64,000 nt of DNA from Anaerolineae bacterium (GTDB lineage Bacteria; Chloroflexota; Anaerolineae; Aggregatilineales; Phototrophicaceae), in NCBI GenBank assembly GCA_022822545.1, contig JAJEBE010000006.1:62001-126000 (forward strand). The letters run 5' to 3'. Made by a program: the position numbers and the translations under genes. Position 1 is the stretch's first letter. Every line of letters starts with the position of its first letter. A model generated the notes under the pieces. That model had not been told where the DNA came from. It saw only the letters and a program-made list of their open reading frames with translations, and did no database searches. This document shows, in pieces, positions 50,289 through 58,804 of this stretch.

Positions 50289-51443
50289 ATGCGCGTAGCG
50301 ATCATAACCGAGACATTCCTGCCCAAGGTCGATGGCATCGTCAAGGTGCTGTGTCTGCTGCTCGATCACTTGTCGCAGCGAGGCATCGAGGCCTTGGTCA
50401 TCGCGCCGCGTTATGGCGCCGGGACCCGCTACAATGATGTGCCGGTCCACAGCCTGCCCAGCTTGCCGCTGCCGCTTTATCCGGAAGCGCGGCTCGGCTT
50501 CGCCACATTCTCGCTCTATCGCGATCTTGCCGCCTTCCAGCCTGATGTCGCGCAGCTCTTCCACCCGGTCATGACCGGCATACCCGCTATGGCCATGCTC
50601 AAGTGGATGGACGTCCCGACTGTGACATCCTTTCACCTGGATTATGCTCAACTAGCCAAGCAGTTCCGCCTTGGCGCCATCGACCTCGGCTTCACGCGTC
50701 CGCTCATTGACGAGCTGACGAAAAATGTCTTCAACTGGGCCGATTACAGTTTGGCGCCGTCCCGGCCCGTGCAGCGGCGGATGCAGCGCCTCGGCATCAA
50801 CAATGTGGGATTATGGCGGCGCGGCGTCGACGCCAAAGCCTTCAACCCCGCCTTTCGCTCGCGGGCCATGCGCGACGAGATGACGCGGGGCAATCCTGAT
50901 GAGTCCATCTTGCTTTACGTGGGCCGCCTGTCGGCGGAGAAGCAAATCGAGCACGTCCGCCTGACACTCGAACACTTGCCAAATACGCGCCTCGTTATCG
51001 TTGGCGATGGTCCGGCGCGCCCCTGGCTCGAGCGGGAATTTGCCGGCTTGCCCGCCACGTTTATGGGCTACTTGCGCGGCGAGCGGCTCTCCCGCGCCTA
51101 CGCCAGCGCCGATATCTTCGTCTTCCCCTCGCGCCTCGAGACTTTCGGCCTGGTGGTGGTAGAGGCAATGGCAGCCGGATTGCCGGTAGTGGCGGCGCGC
51201 GTCGGCGGCGTGGACGATATCGTCGAGCACGGTGTCAACGGCTATATCTTCGAAAGCGGTGACAAAGCCATGCTGCTGGAGGGCGTGCGCAAAATCGCCA
51301 GCAATCGCGATAGGATGCGCTGGATGGGGCAACAGGCGCGAGCCCATGCCGAGAGCCAGTCTTGGGAGACGGTCATGGACGAGGTGATCGAGGTATACGC
51401 GTCGCTTATCGCCGAGAGGCGTCCGCGGGCGGTTGCAGTCTAG
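50289..51443 (+). CDS. GT4 family glycosyltransferase (MgtA/SqdX-like)
   Basis: A 384-residue retaining glycosyltransferase with two Rossmann domains. The acceptor domain starts VAIITETFLPKVDGIVKVL (about residues 3-21), and the donor domain has GLWRRGVD (about 174-181), ILLYVGRLSAEKQIE (about 208-222), the sugar-nucleotide motif FVFPSRLETFGLVVVEAMAAGLPVVA (about 279-304) and HGVNGYIFE (about 315-323). The E-x7-E pair in this motif is the GT4 signature. The form resembles mannosyltransferase MgtA and sulfoquinovosyltransferase SqdX, but the sugar donor is not readable. GGAG 6 bases before the ATG supports the start. Confidence 0.88.
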   Translation: MRVAIITETFLPKVDGIVKVLCLLLDHLSQRGIEALVIAPRYGAGTRYNDVPVHSLPSLPLPLYPEARLGFATFSLYRDLAAFQPDVAQLFHPVMTGIPAMAMLKWMDVPTVTSFHLDYAQLAKQFRLGAIDLGFTRPLIDELTKNVFNWADYSLAPSRPVQRRMQRLGINNVGLWRRGVDAKAFNPAFRSRAMRDEMTRGNPDESILLYVGRLSAEKQIEHVRLTLEHLPNTRLVIVGDGPARPWLEREFAGLPATFMGYLRGERLSRAYASADIFVFPSRLETFGLVVVEAMAAGLPVVAARVGGVDDIVEHGVNGYIFESGDKAMLLEGVRKIASNRDRMRWMGQQARAHAESQSWETVMDEVIEVYASLIAERRPRAVAV

Positions 51444-51506
51444 CGATCCGGCAACCCCTTTTTTACTTATGCTGTGCATCCATTGCGCTGCGGAACAGCC
51501 AACATA

Positions 51507-52457
51507 CTACTCCGCCATGACGCGCTGGACGGCCTCGACGACCCGCTGATGATGCGCGCCGTTGCTGGCGATCAGGCCGGCGTTGGGCAGGGTCTCGCCC
51601 TGGGAGAAATCGAGTGGGCCGCCGTCGAGGTCGGTCACCGTGCCGCCCGCGTTTTGCACCAGAGCGACGCCGGCCACATGATCCCAGATTTTGTGCGCGT
51701 ACGCGCTGCCCTCGCGCGGCAGGCGCATGTAGAGATCGGCAGCGCCGCAAGCCACCAGCGCGTATTTCTCCATGCTGTCCAATTCGAGCAGCCGCGAATC
51801 GCCCAGCCCAGCGTAGTCGCGGGCGCGTCCCATGCGCGATTTACTGGCGTGGTAGCGTTCGTAACTTTGCACGGCGACGTAATCGTCCACTTTATGGCGC
51901 TGCGAGACGACTACTTTCTCTCCCTCGCCGGCGGCCAGGGGCGCGCGAAAAGTCGCGCCGTCCCGCGTGTAGAAGAGGGCGCCTTCGCCAGCGCTGTAGC
52001 CGGGCGCCGCCACCATGCCTTCACTCACCTGCCCTTCCCGCAGCAGGCCGACGGCGACGACGTAATGCCGCCGCGCCAGGAAACCCTTGGTGCCGTCAAT
52101 CGGGTCAATCACCCAGGTGCGGCGCGCTGATACCCCCGCGCCGAAATCGAGCCAACCGACAAGTTCCGCCTCGCTGACCGGCTCCGCCAGCACCTGCGCC
52201 AGAAGCTGACGCACCTGCGCGCGCTGTTCGGCGTTGACCAACTGCAAAAACTGCCCGCCCGATTCTTCCGCCACGACTGCGTCATCGGGATAGTGCCGCT
52301 GCAAGGCGCGGCAGATGATCGCTTGCGAGCCATAATCGGCAATGGTGACCGGCTCGCTGTGGTCCCCCGCCGTTTTGGTGCTGGCGCTGAGATAGTAGAT
52401 CTGCACCAGCCGGCAAAGTTCAGCCGCCTGGCGGACAGCATCACGAATTCTTTCCAT
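51507..52457 (-). CDS. 3'(2'),5'-bisphosphate nucleotidase (HAL2/CysQ-like)
   Basis: A 316-residue Mg-dependent phosphatase of the inositol monophosphatase superfamily. The metal-binding motifs are EPVTIADY (about residues 35-42), VVAEES (about 61-66) and WVIDPIDGTKGF (about 114-125), and the C-terminal site is KIWDHVAGVALVQNAGG (about 257-273). The order and the DPIDGTKGF form point to Hal2/SAL1 nucleotidases, which turn 3'-phosphoadenosine 5'-phosphate into AMP during sulfate use. The GAGGATAATCC before the ATG supports the start. It faces the GT4 gene convergently. Confidence 0.88.
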   Translation of the reverse strand: MERIRDAVRQAAELCRLVQIYYLSASTKTAGDHSEPVTIADYGSQAIICRALQRHYPDDAVVAEESGGQFLQLVNAEQRAQVRQLLAQVLAEPVSEAELVGWLDFGAGVSARRTWVIDPIDGTKGFLARRHYVVAVGLLREGQVSEGMVAAPGYSAGEGALFYTRDGATFRAPLAAGEGEKVVVSQRHKVDDYVAVQSYERYHASKSRMGRARDYAGLGDSRLLELDSMEKYALVACGAADLYMRLPREGSAYAHKIWDHVAGVALVQNAGGTVTDLDGGPLDFSQGETLPNAGLIASNGAHHQRVVEAVQRVMAE

Positions 52458-52558
52458 GGATTATCCTCATTCCAAATGTCAAGCGCCGTCGATGATAGAC
52501 CGATCGACGCAATTATCCAAGCGACTTTCCTGCGACCGCCTAGATGCGATTGCAACTG

Positions 52559-53941
52559 CTAGACATGGTCGTTCAAGTCGAATGTTTGATAATGCCACTT
52601 CAATCTCAAGACATCACCACGATACTTTTGTTGCCCGCCACTCGCGCCGATCTCCCACTCGCGGGACCAAGGCAATCGCTCCGCGCCCCAAGCCGAGGCG
52701 CCGACCATGCTCGACCAGGGGTGATCGTCATTCCAGCGCCATAGCAAGCCGCCCGGGCCCATACCGCTGTGAACCGCCACTTGGATTGACAGGAGTTGAT
52801 CCGCCGGCAAGGGCGGACCCAGCCAGCGGTGCGGGCTGTGATTCGCTTCCGGGCTGAGCAGGGCTGTGATTCGCCGGTCAACGCCGCTGATGCCAAACCA
52901 GAGATACGGCATCGCCCCGCCTTCAGCCGCCGCGCACAGTATGGTTTGCGGCCGCTTCTCATCTTCCCGCCTCAGCCTCAAGCTTATCTCCCAAACGACC
53001 AAATACGATTGCGCCGTCCCTTGCAGGCAATCTCTCGGCAAGGCTTGCGCTGAAGACGGCTCGAACGGCGGCCACGCGTCCGCTGGCGGAAGTGTCCAAT
53101 GCCAGCGCAGCCATTCACGAGTATGCCCATTGCGATCCACGACTTGAAAGCGCAAGCCCTCATCATCAAGCGCCGCCTGCAAAAAATGCAGGTACTCTTC
53201 GCCAGCCGGCATCCGATGCGCCGTGCCAGCCCCGCCCGTACATATCTGCAAGATGCCGTCCTGCACTTGGACATCAAAAGCGAGAATGTGGCTGCAGAAG
53301 TAGGCCAAAACCCCATGCCGTCGCAAAACATCCCAGAAGCGCCGTCCGTTCTCGCGCTCAATCAGGCGCTGATAATCGCCGAAGTAGCCGTTTACTCCCC
53401 ATACCGGATGATGACCAAATACCAGCTTGTATTTGACATCGCGCCGCTTGCTGAGGACATCTTCCAGCCACTCTGTTTCGACAGTGCCTTCACCGCCGCA
53501 GCGCTCGTCCATCGTGTTCACGAAGATCATCAACAGGTCGCCGCGCCGGACAAAATACGACAATCCCCGCGGTCCGTTTTGCGGCAAGTGCGCCATTGCC
53601 TCGCGGAAGACCGCTTCGCTGGCCGAGTCGTAGAGGGTATGATTGCCCGTCGTGTGATAGAGCGGGATAGCGGCGCGATCCAGCCACAACAGTTCCTGCT
53701 CGAAGAAATGTTGCCACTGCCGGCGCAGTTCAGCCTCATCCGCGCTCAGCCCCATGATTTCGTCGCCGAGAAAACAGATGAATTGCGGTGGCGCCGCCAG
53801 CGCGCGTATCGCCGCGTTGACCTGGCTGAAGTTCTTTTCGTGCATGCCATCGGCGACGCCGGAGCAACTGTCGCCATAAACCACGAATTGCTGCCCGCCC
53901 GCGCGCGGTTTCAACACCGGAATCGGATTCCCTTCGAGCAT
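52559..53941 (-). CDS. Calcineurin-type metallophosphoesterase with C-terminal accessory domain
   Basis: A 460-residue protein. The phosphoesterase core (about residues 18-250) shows VVYGDSCSG, FLGDEIMG, TTGNHTLY, FGHHPVWG and FCSHILAFD in the usual order. The first motif has D-S-C in place of D-x-H and the last has SH in place of GH, so one metal site may be altered, as in purple acid phosphatase-like forms. The rest (about 270-460) is a beta-rich region with many Trp residues and no recognised domain. It is not a SbcD (wrong motifs). The start at 53941 is supported by AGGAGAG. Confidence 0.78.
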   Translation of the reverse strand: MLEGNPIPVLKPRAGGQQFVVYGDSCSGVADGMHEKNFSQVNAAIRALAAPPQFICFLGDEIMGLSADEAELRRQWQHFFEQELLWLDRAAIPLYHTTGNHTLYDSASEAVFREAMAHLPQNGPRGLSYFVRRGDLLMIFVNTMDERCGGEGTVETEWLEDVLSKRRDVKYKLVFGHHPVWGVNGYFGDYQRLIERENGRRFWDVLRRHGVLAYFCSHILAFDVQVQDGILQICTGGAGTAHRMPAGEEYLHFLQAALDDEGLRFQVVDRNGHTREWLRWHWTLPPADAWPPFEPSSAQALPRDCLQGTAQSYLVVWEISLRLRREDEKRPQTILCAAAEGGAMPYLWFGISGVDRRITALLSPEANHSPHRWLGPPLPADQLLSIQVAVHSGMGPGGLLWRWNDDHPWSSMVGASAWGAERLPWSREWEIGASGGQQKYRGDVLRLKWHYQTFDLNDHV

Positions 53942-54153
53942 TCCGTCTCTCCTGTATCCAGCCCTCGCCCGGAAAATCAAAGACGCCCACTGAGTTTAGC
54001 GCAGTTCGCAGCAGTCGCGATTTCCGGAGCAATCAGCCTCGCCGCCTATCGACCTCGCGGGATTCCAATCTCACCCTTATCACGCTGATAGAACTTGTGT
54101 ACAATGCAAAGTTCCTAAAACACCGCTGTACGAGTATTGCTGAGGAACGCATC

Positions 54154-55965
54154 TTGGCTCACAAAAGCGAATTCTCGATTGAAGGCATGCGAGAATACAA
54201 CCGCAGGAGTCCGGTCCGCTGGATTATCTCGCATTGCTGGGAACACAAACTGTACTTCATCATCGGCCTGTTCGGTTTCCTGTCGGCCTATTTCTCCTTT
54301 TCGACGGCGCGCCTGCTTTTCGGCCGGGGCGCGGAATTGATTATTGAAGGCGGCGACGCGCGGGCGGTCATCTCCGTCAGTCTCGTCATCTTGTTCTTCT
54401 CAGTCTGGGACGGCATCGGCTCTTTGTTCGGCAACCTGGCGATGACGATTCTATCCACGCGGGTGGAGCGGGATTCGCGCCACGAACTCTATGCCAGCCT
54501 GCTGGGCAAAAGCCAGACTTTCCACAATCAGCAGCGCGTTGGCGATATCATGGCCCGCGCCACTGACGACGTGCGCCAACTCAATTTTGTGATACACCCC
54601 GGCATCATGTTCATATTTGACATGGTGCTGGGCTTCGCTGTGCCCATGCTCTACATCGCTATCGTCAGTTTGGAATTGCTGCTGGTGCCGGCGCTCTTTG
54701 TCATTTGTTATATCGTCGTGGTGCGCCGCTACATCCGCCGGCTGGAACCGGTGATGATGCAACAGCGCATGCAATACGGCGTGCTGAGCGCTCGTTTGGA
54801 AGAGACGATAAGCGGCATCGAGATCGTCAAAGTGGCGGCGCAGGAAATTGAAGAACGCAAGCGCTTCCGGCGCAACGCGGCCAAGTTTCGCGATTTCTTT
54901 GTCAAACAGGGGCAGATCGAAGCGGCCTACTTGCCGATGCTGATGTACGGCGTCGCCTTCGGCCTGATGTTCCTGCACTGCCTGATCATGTTCGGGCGCG
55001 GCGCGCTGAGCATCGGTGATATTATCGCCGTGACCAGCCTGATGAGCGTATTGCAGTTTCCTGTATTCATCTCGCTCTTCTCCATCAGCATGATTCAGCT
55101 CGGCATCGCCGGCGCGCGCCGGATCCTGGAGCTGCTCGACCAGCAGTCGGATATCGATGAAAACCTCTCAGGATACAGCGCTCCCGTAGACGGCGCCATC
55201 GAATTCGAGAACGTCACTTTCAAATTCCATGGCAACACCGTGCTGGAAGACATTTCCTTCCGGGTGGAGCCGGGCCAAACTGTCGCCATCGTCGGGCAGA
55301 CCGGCTCTGGCAAGTCGACGCTGACTCAACTCGTCAGCCGCACCTACGATGTAGACGAAGGGCGGGTATTGATCGACGGGATTGACGTCCGCGATTGGAA
55401 CCTTGACCGGCTGCGCTCGCAGATGGGCAAGATTGAGCAGGATGTCTTTCTCTTCTCGCGCTCCATCGCGGAAAACATTGCCTTCGGCGTGCAAAACGCC
55501 ACGCAAGAAGAGATTGAAGAAGCCGCCAAAGAGGCGCAGGCCCATGATTTCATTTTGTCCTTCAATGATGGCTACCAGAGCGAGATCGGCGAACGCGGCG
55601 TCATGCTCTCCGGCGGGCAGCGCCAGCGGCTGGCTTTGGCGCGGGCCTTCTTGCGGCAGCCGCGCATCTTGATCCTGGACGATTCCACCAGCGCTATCGA
55701 CAGCGCCACCGAAGACGAGATCCAGCAGGCGATGCGCCGGGCGCAGGAAGGGCGCAGCACCATCCTCATCACGCATCGGCTATCGCAGATTCGCTGGGCT
55801 GATCGCATCATCGTGCTGGAGAATGGCCGCATCGCCGCCAATGGCTCCCACGAAGACTTGTTGATCCGCTCCGAGCATTATCGACGCATATTCGCACGGT
55901 ACGGCACAGCCGAATCGCCGGTCGGGCAACTCACCGGCCAAGGAGGCGCGCAATGGGCTTCATAA
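54154..55965 (+). CDS. ABC exporter subunit 1 (half-transporter, degenerate catalytic Glu)
   Basis: A 603-residue half-transporter: six-helix membrane domain (about residues 20-330) and nucleotide-binding domain (about 350-590). Walker A is GQTGSGKST, Q-loop KIEQDVFLFS, signature LSGGQRQRLALARAF, Walker B ILILDDSTSAID and H-loop ITHRLSQIR. The residue after Walker B is Asp rather than the catalytic Glu. The start at TTG 54154 follows GAGGA at a good distance; an in-frame GTG at 54097 would add 19 residues. It overlaps the next gene by 13 bases, so the products are expected to pair. Confidence 0.88.
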   Translation: MAHKSEFSIEGMREYNRRSPVRWIISHCWEHKLYFIIGLFGFLSAYFSFSTARLLFGRGAELIIEGGDARAVISVSLVILFFSVWDGIGSLFGNLAMTILSTRVERDSRHELYASLLGKSQTFHNQQRVGDIMARATDDVRQLNFVIHPGIMFIFDMVLGFAVPMLYIAIVSLELLLVPALFVICYIVVVRRYIRRLEPVMMQQRMQYGVLSARLEETISGIEIVKVAAQEIEERKRFRRNAAKFRDFFVKQGQIEAAYLPMLMYGVAFGLMFLHCLIMFGRGALSIGDIIAVTSLMSVLQFPVFISLFSISMIQLGIAGARRILELLDQQSDIDENLSGYSAPVDGAIEFENVTFKFHGNTVLEDISFRVEPGQTVAIVGQTGSGKSTLTQLVSRTYDVDEGRVLIDGIDVRDWNLDRLRSQMGKIEQDVFLFSRSIAENIAFGVQNATQEEIEEAAKEAQAHDFILSFNDGYQSEIGERGVMLSGGQRQRLALARAFLRQPRILILDDSTSAIDSATEDEIQQAMRRAQEGRSTILITHRLSQIRWADRIIVLENGRIAANGSHEDLLIRSEHYRRIFARYGTAESPVGQLTGQGGAQWAS

Positions 55966-57758
55966 TGGATGGCCTGGACGCCGAAGATTACGACCGCACA
56001 TATACTGATTGGGCGCTGGTCAAACGCATCCTGGGTTACTTCAAGCCGCATCTATGGAAGATGACTGCCGTGGCCGCGGTGGTCTTCTTCAGTTCGCTGA
56101 TGGACCTGCTGCTGCCGGTTGTCATATCCCGCAGCCTCGACGAGTTGCAGTTCTCACCCGAGACTTTTGATCCCATCGCGACGACGATCTTGTTGACGGC
56201 CGCGGCCAGCATGGGCTGGGTGGCCAACCTCGTTCGCCAGTGGCTTTCGGCGGCGGCCGTCGGCGATGTCACCCTGGATATGCGCGAAGACGCCTTCAAC
56301 GCAGTCACCGAGCGTGATATGTCCTTCTATGATCAATACCCGACCGGCAAGGTCGTCAGCCGCGTCCTGTCCGATACGCAGGCCTTTTCCGAGACGGTGC
56401 GCCTGACGATCAACCTGATGAGCCGCCTCTTGCTCGTCGTGCTGCTGATCATTTACCTGTTCACGGTCAACCTGAACATGACCTTGATCCTGATCGCGAT
56501 TATGCCCTTCATCATCTACACCGCGCTGAGATTTCGCACAGTGGCGCGGCGCACCGTCACCAACTCGCGCCGGCAACTGGCCACGGTCAACGCCCACATC
56601 CAGGAATCCATCAGCGGCATCGGCGTCGCCAAGGCCTTCCGCCGCGAACAAATGATTTACGATGAGTTCAAGACGGTAAATGAGCAGTCGTATCAGGTGG
56701 AGAAGATCAACGGTTTCGTCTTCAGCAGCATCTTCCCGATTTTGATCACCATCGCCGGCGTCGGTGTCGCGGCGGTCGTCTGGATCGGGATCAATCTGGC
56801 CCAAGGCGGCCTATTGACCGCGGGCGAATGGTTCCTCTTCATTCAGGGCATGGGCATGATCTGGTTCCCGCTGACCAGCATCGCCTCATTCTGGAGCCAG
56901 TTCCAGTTGGGTTTGGCGGCGGGCGAGCGCGTCTTCGCGCTGCTGGACGCCGAGGCGCTGGTCAAGCAGAAGGCCGACGAAAAGGTTGCCACATTGCGCG
57001 GCGAGATTGAGTTCGTCAACATGGACTTCCATTACATTGAAGGCGAGACGGTCTTGCAGGGCTTCAACCTGCGCATCCAGCCGGGCGAAACGCTGGCGCT
57101 GGTCGGGCATACCGGCTCGGGTAAATCTAGCATCGCCAAGCTGATCAACCGCTTCTACGAGTTTCAAGACGGCGACCTGCTGATCGACAACAGCGATATC
57201 CGCTACTTCAACCTGCCGAGTTACCGCTCGCAGTTGGGCGTTGTCACGCAGACGCCTTTCCTCTTCGACGGCACAGTGATGGACAACATTCGTTATGGCA
57301 AACCGGAAGCCAGCGACGAAGAGGTTATCGCCATCGCCAACAAGGTCGGGCGCGGCGACTGGCTGGTGAGCTTGCAGGAAGGGCTGCAAACCGAGGTCGG
57401 CGAGCGCGGCGGCAGCCTGTCGATGGGCCAGCGCCAGTTGGTGGCGATCGCGCGCGTCCTGCTGCAAGACCCGGCCATCTTCATCCTCGACGAAGCCAGC
57501 GCCAGCGTCGATCCCTTGACCGAGACGCTAATCCAGGAGGGCTTGGATACGTTGTTGGGCCACCGCACCTCCATCGTGATCGCGCATCGCCTGTCGACGA
57601 TTCGGCATGCCGACCGCATCATCGTGCTCGACCATGGCGAAATCATCGAATCCGGCACGCACGATCAACTGATGGCCAGCGGCGGCCACTACGCCACACT
57701 TTACGATTCCTACTTCCGCCATCAGAGTCTGGAATACATCGAGCGGCTGGCGGGCTAA
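55953..57758 (+). CDS. ABC exporter subunit 2 (half-transporter, canonical Glu, LSMGQ)
   Basis: A 601-residue half-transporter: six-helix domain (about residues 25-330) and nucleotide-binding domain (about 350-590). Walker A is GHTGSGKSS, signature LSMGQRQLVAIARVL, Walker B FILDEASASVD with canonical Glu, and H-loop IAHRLSTIR. AAGGAGGCGCA immediately precedes its ATG. Together with subunit 1 the pattern is that of a heterodimeric exporter with one degenerate ATP site: the noncanonical signature here (LSMGQ) faces the Asp of subunit 1. The transported compound is unknown (lipid, drug or peptide are possible). Confidence 0.92.
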   Translation: MGFIMDGLDAEDYDRTYTDWALVKRILGYFKPHLWKMTAVAAVVFFSSLMDLLLPVVISRSLDELQFSPETFDPIATTILLTAAASMGWVANLVRQWLSAAAVGDVTLDMREDAFNAVTERDMSFYDQYPTGKVVSRVLSDTQAFSETVRLTINLMSRLLLVVLLIIYLFTVNLNMTLILIAIMPFIIYTALRFRTVARRTVTNSRRQLATVNAHIQESISGIGVAKAFRREQMIYDEFKTVNEQSYQVEKINGFVFSSIFPILITIAGVGVAAVVWIGINLAQGGLLTAGEWFLFIQGMGMIWFPLTSIASFWSQFQLGLAAGERVFALLDAEALVKQKADEKVATLRGEIEFVNMDFHYIEGETVLQGFNLRIQPGETLALVGHTGSGKSSIAKLINRFYEFQDGDLLIDNSDIRYFNLPSYRSQLGVVTQTPFLFDGTVMDNIRYGKPEASDEEVIAIANKVGRGDWLVSLQEGLQTEVGERGGSLSMGQRQLVAIARVLLQDPAIFILDEASASVDPLTETLIQEGLDTLLGHRTSIVIAHRLSTIRHADRIIVLDHGEIIESGTHDQLMASGGHYATLYDSYFRHQSLEYIERLAG

Positions 57759-57811
57759 CAATGGTTGAAATCGGAATTGCCGGTGGCTATACTCAACCCT
57801 GAAGAGAGGCA

Positions 57812-57967
57812 ATGGAGCGGAAGGCAATGACAGAGATTCCAGTGCCTGGCATCACCCGGACTGAGGGAGTTTGCGGCGGACGACCCTGCATCGCCGGCAC
57901 TCGCATCTGCGTCACGGATATCGTAACGGCAGTTCAACTCAAATACAGTCGGGACGAAATCGCGTAG
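57812..57967 (+). pseudogene. Truncated DUF433 antitoxin-like fragment
   Basis: A 51-codon frame (or 46 from the second ATG at 57827) reading GVCGGRPCIAGTRICVTDIV and AVQLKYSRDEIA then TAG. This is the first half of the DUF433 domain, a winged-helix antitoxin associated with VapC45-like toxins, whose usual continuation (an EEI...YPHLT...ALAYY segment) is missing. No toxin gene is beside it. The frame could be expressed, but the domain is broken. Confidence 0.6.
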
Positions 57968-58051
57968 AATATCTCAGAATCGTCTAGTGTATGCCTTACC
58001 AAAATTCGATTCGCCAATCACTCTGCAAAATACCCTCCGTCAGGAAAGAAA

Positions 58052-58798
58052 ATGCCGCTAAAGACGTTAAACGATGCCAATGCCTCCAGACAAGTCGGCA
58101 AGTCAGCCGCGCTCATCCTCATCTCCAACGGCAACGACAAACTGCGTAGCGATTTCAAAACCGCTTTCACCAAAGCTGCCGATGAGGAAGACGGCATCCT
58201 CTTCGCGCAGATCGACCCGGATAGCAACCCGGCCACAGTCCGGCGCTTCGATTATCAGGGCAAGTCGCTGCTGATCGGCATGTACCGTGGCGAGGTTTTG
58301 TGGCGGCGCTCCCGCCCTTGGGCCAGCGACCTGCCCGATTACATCAGCCAGTTGAACGACGCTATCGCCCAGGACGCGCCCGCCGCTGCCGAAGAAATGG
58401 CCGTCGAAGAAAAGACGGCAACGCCACTGCTAGACAAGCCTCTCGATGTTACCGATACGACCTTTGAGAAAGAAGCCATCCTCGCCTCGCACGAGCTGCC
58501 GGTGCTGGTGGATTTCTGGGCCGAGTGGTGTGGCCCCTGCCGCATGGTCGCGCCCATCCTGGAAAAGCTGGCGGCTGAATTCGCCGGGCAGATTCGCGTG
58601 GTCAAGGTTGATACGGACGCCAACCCCGGCTTGAGCCAGGCCTTTCAAATTCGCAGCATTCCCACCATCGCCGTCTTCAAGGGTGGCAAGCTGATCTTCA
58701 TGCAGCCCGGCGCCTTGCCCGAGCCATCCTTCCGCCAGTTGATCCAGCAGGCGATTGAGTTGGAGATTCCGGCGGACGAAGCGGCGGCCAGCGCTTGA
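58052..58798 (+). CDS. Double-thioredoxin-fold protein
   Basis: A 248-residue protein with two thioredoxin-like modules. The N-terminal one (about residues 15-105) lacks a CxxC motif and holds LFAQIDPDSNPATVRRFDYQGKSLLIGMYRGEV, so it is likely structural. An acidic Ala/Glu-rich linker (about 107-135) follows. The C-terminal one (about 140-235) is canonical with VDFWAEWCGPCRMVAPIL, KVDTDANPGL and the cis-Pro in IRSIPTIAVF. Cytoplasmic, no signal peptide. It probably reduces protein disulfides; the N-terminal module may bind a partner. It converges on the integrase gene. Confidence 0.87.
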   Translation: MPLKTLNDANASRQVGKSAALILISNGNDKLRSDFKTAFTKAADEEDGILFAQIDPDSNPATVRRFDYQGKSLLIGMYRGEVLWRRSRPWASDLPDYISQLNDAIAQDAPAAAEEMAVEEKTATPLLDKPLDVTDTTFEKEAILASHELPVLVDFWAEWCGPCRMVAPILEKLAAEFAGQIRVVKVDTDANPGLSQAFQIRSIPTIAVFKGGKLIFMQPGALPEPSFRQLIQQAIELEIPADEAAASA

Positions 58799-58804
58799 TT
58801 CCCC

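Noticed and set aside
52559..53941. Metallophosphoesterase as the missing SbcD partner of SbcC
   Set aside because: Its motifs and its large C-terminal domain are unlike SbcD/Mre11, and it lies 28 kb from sbcC.
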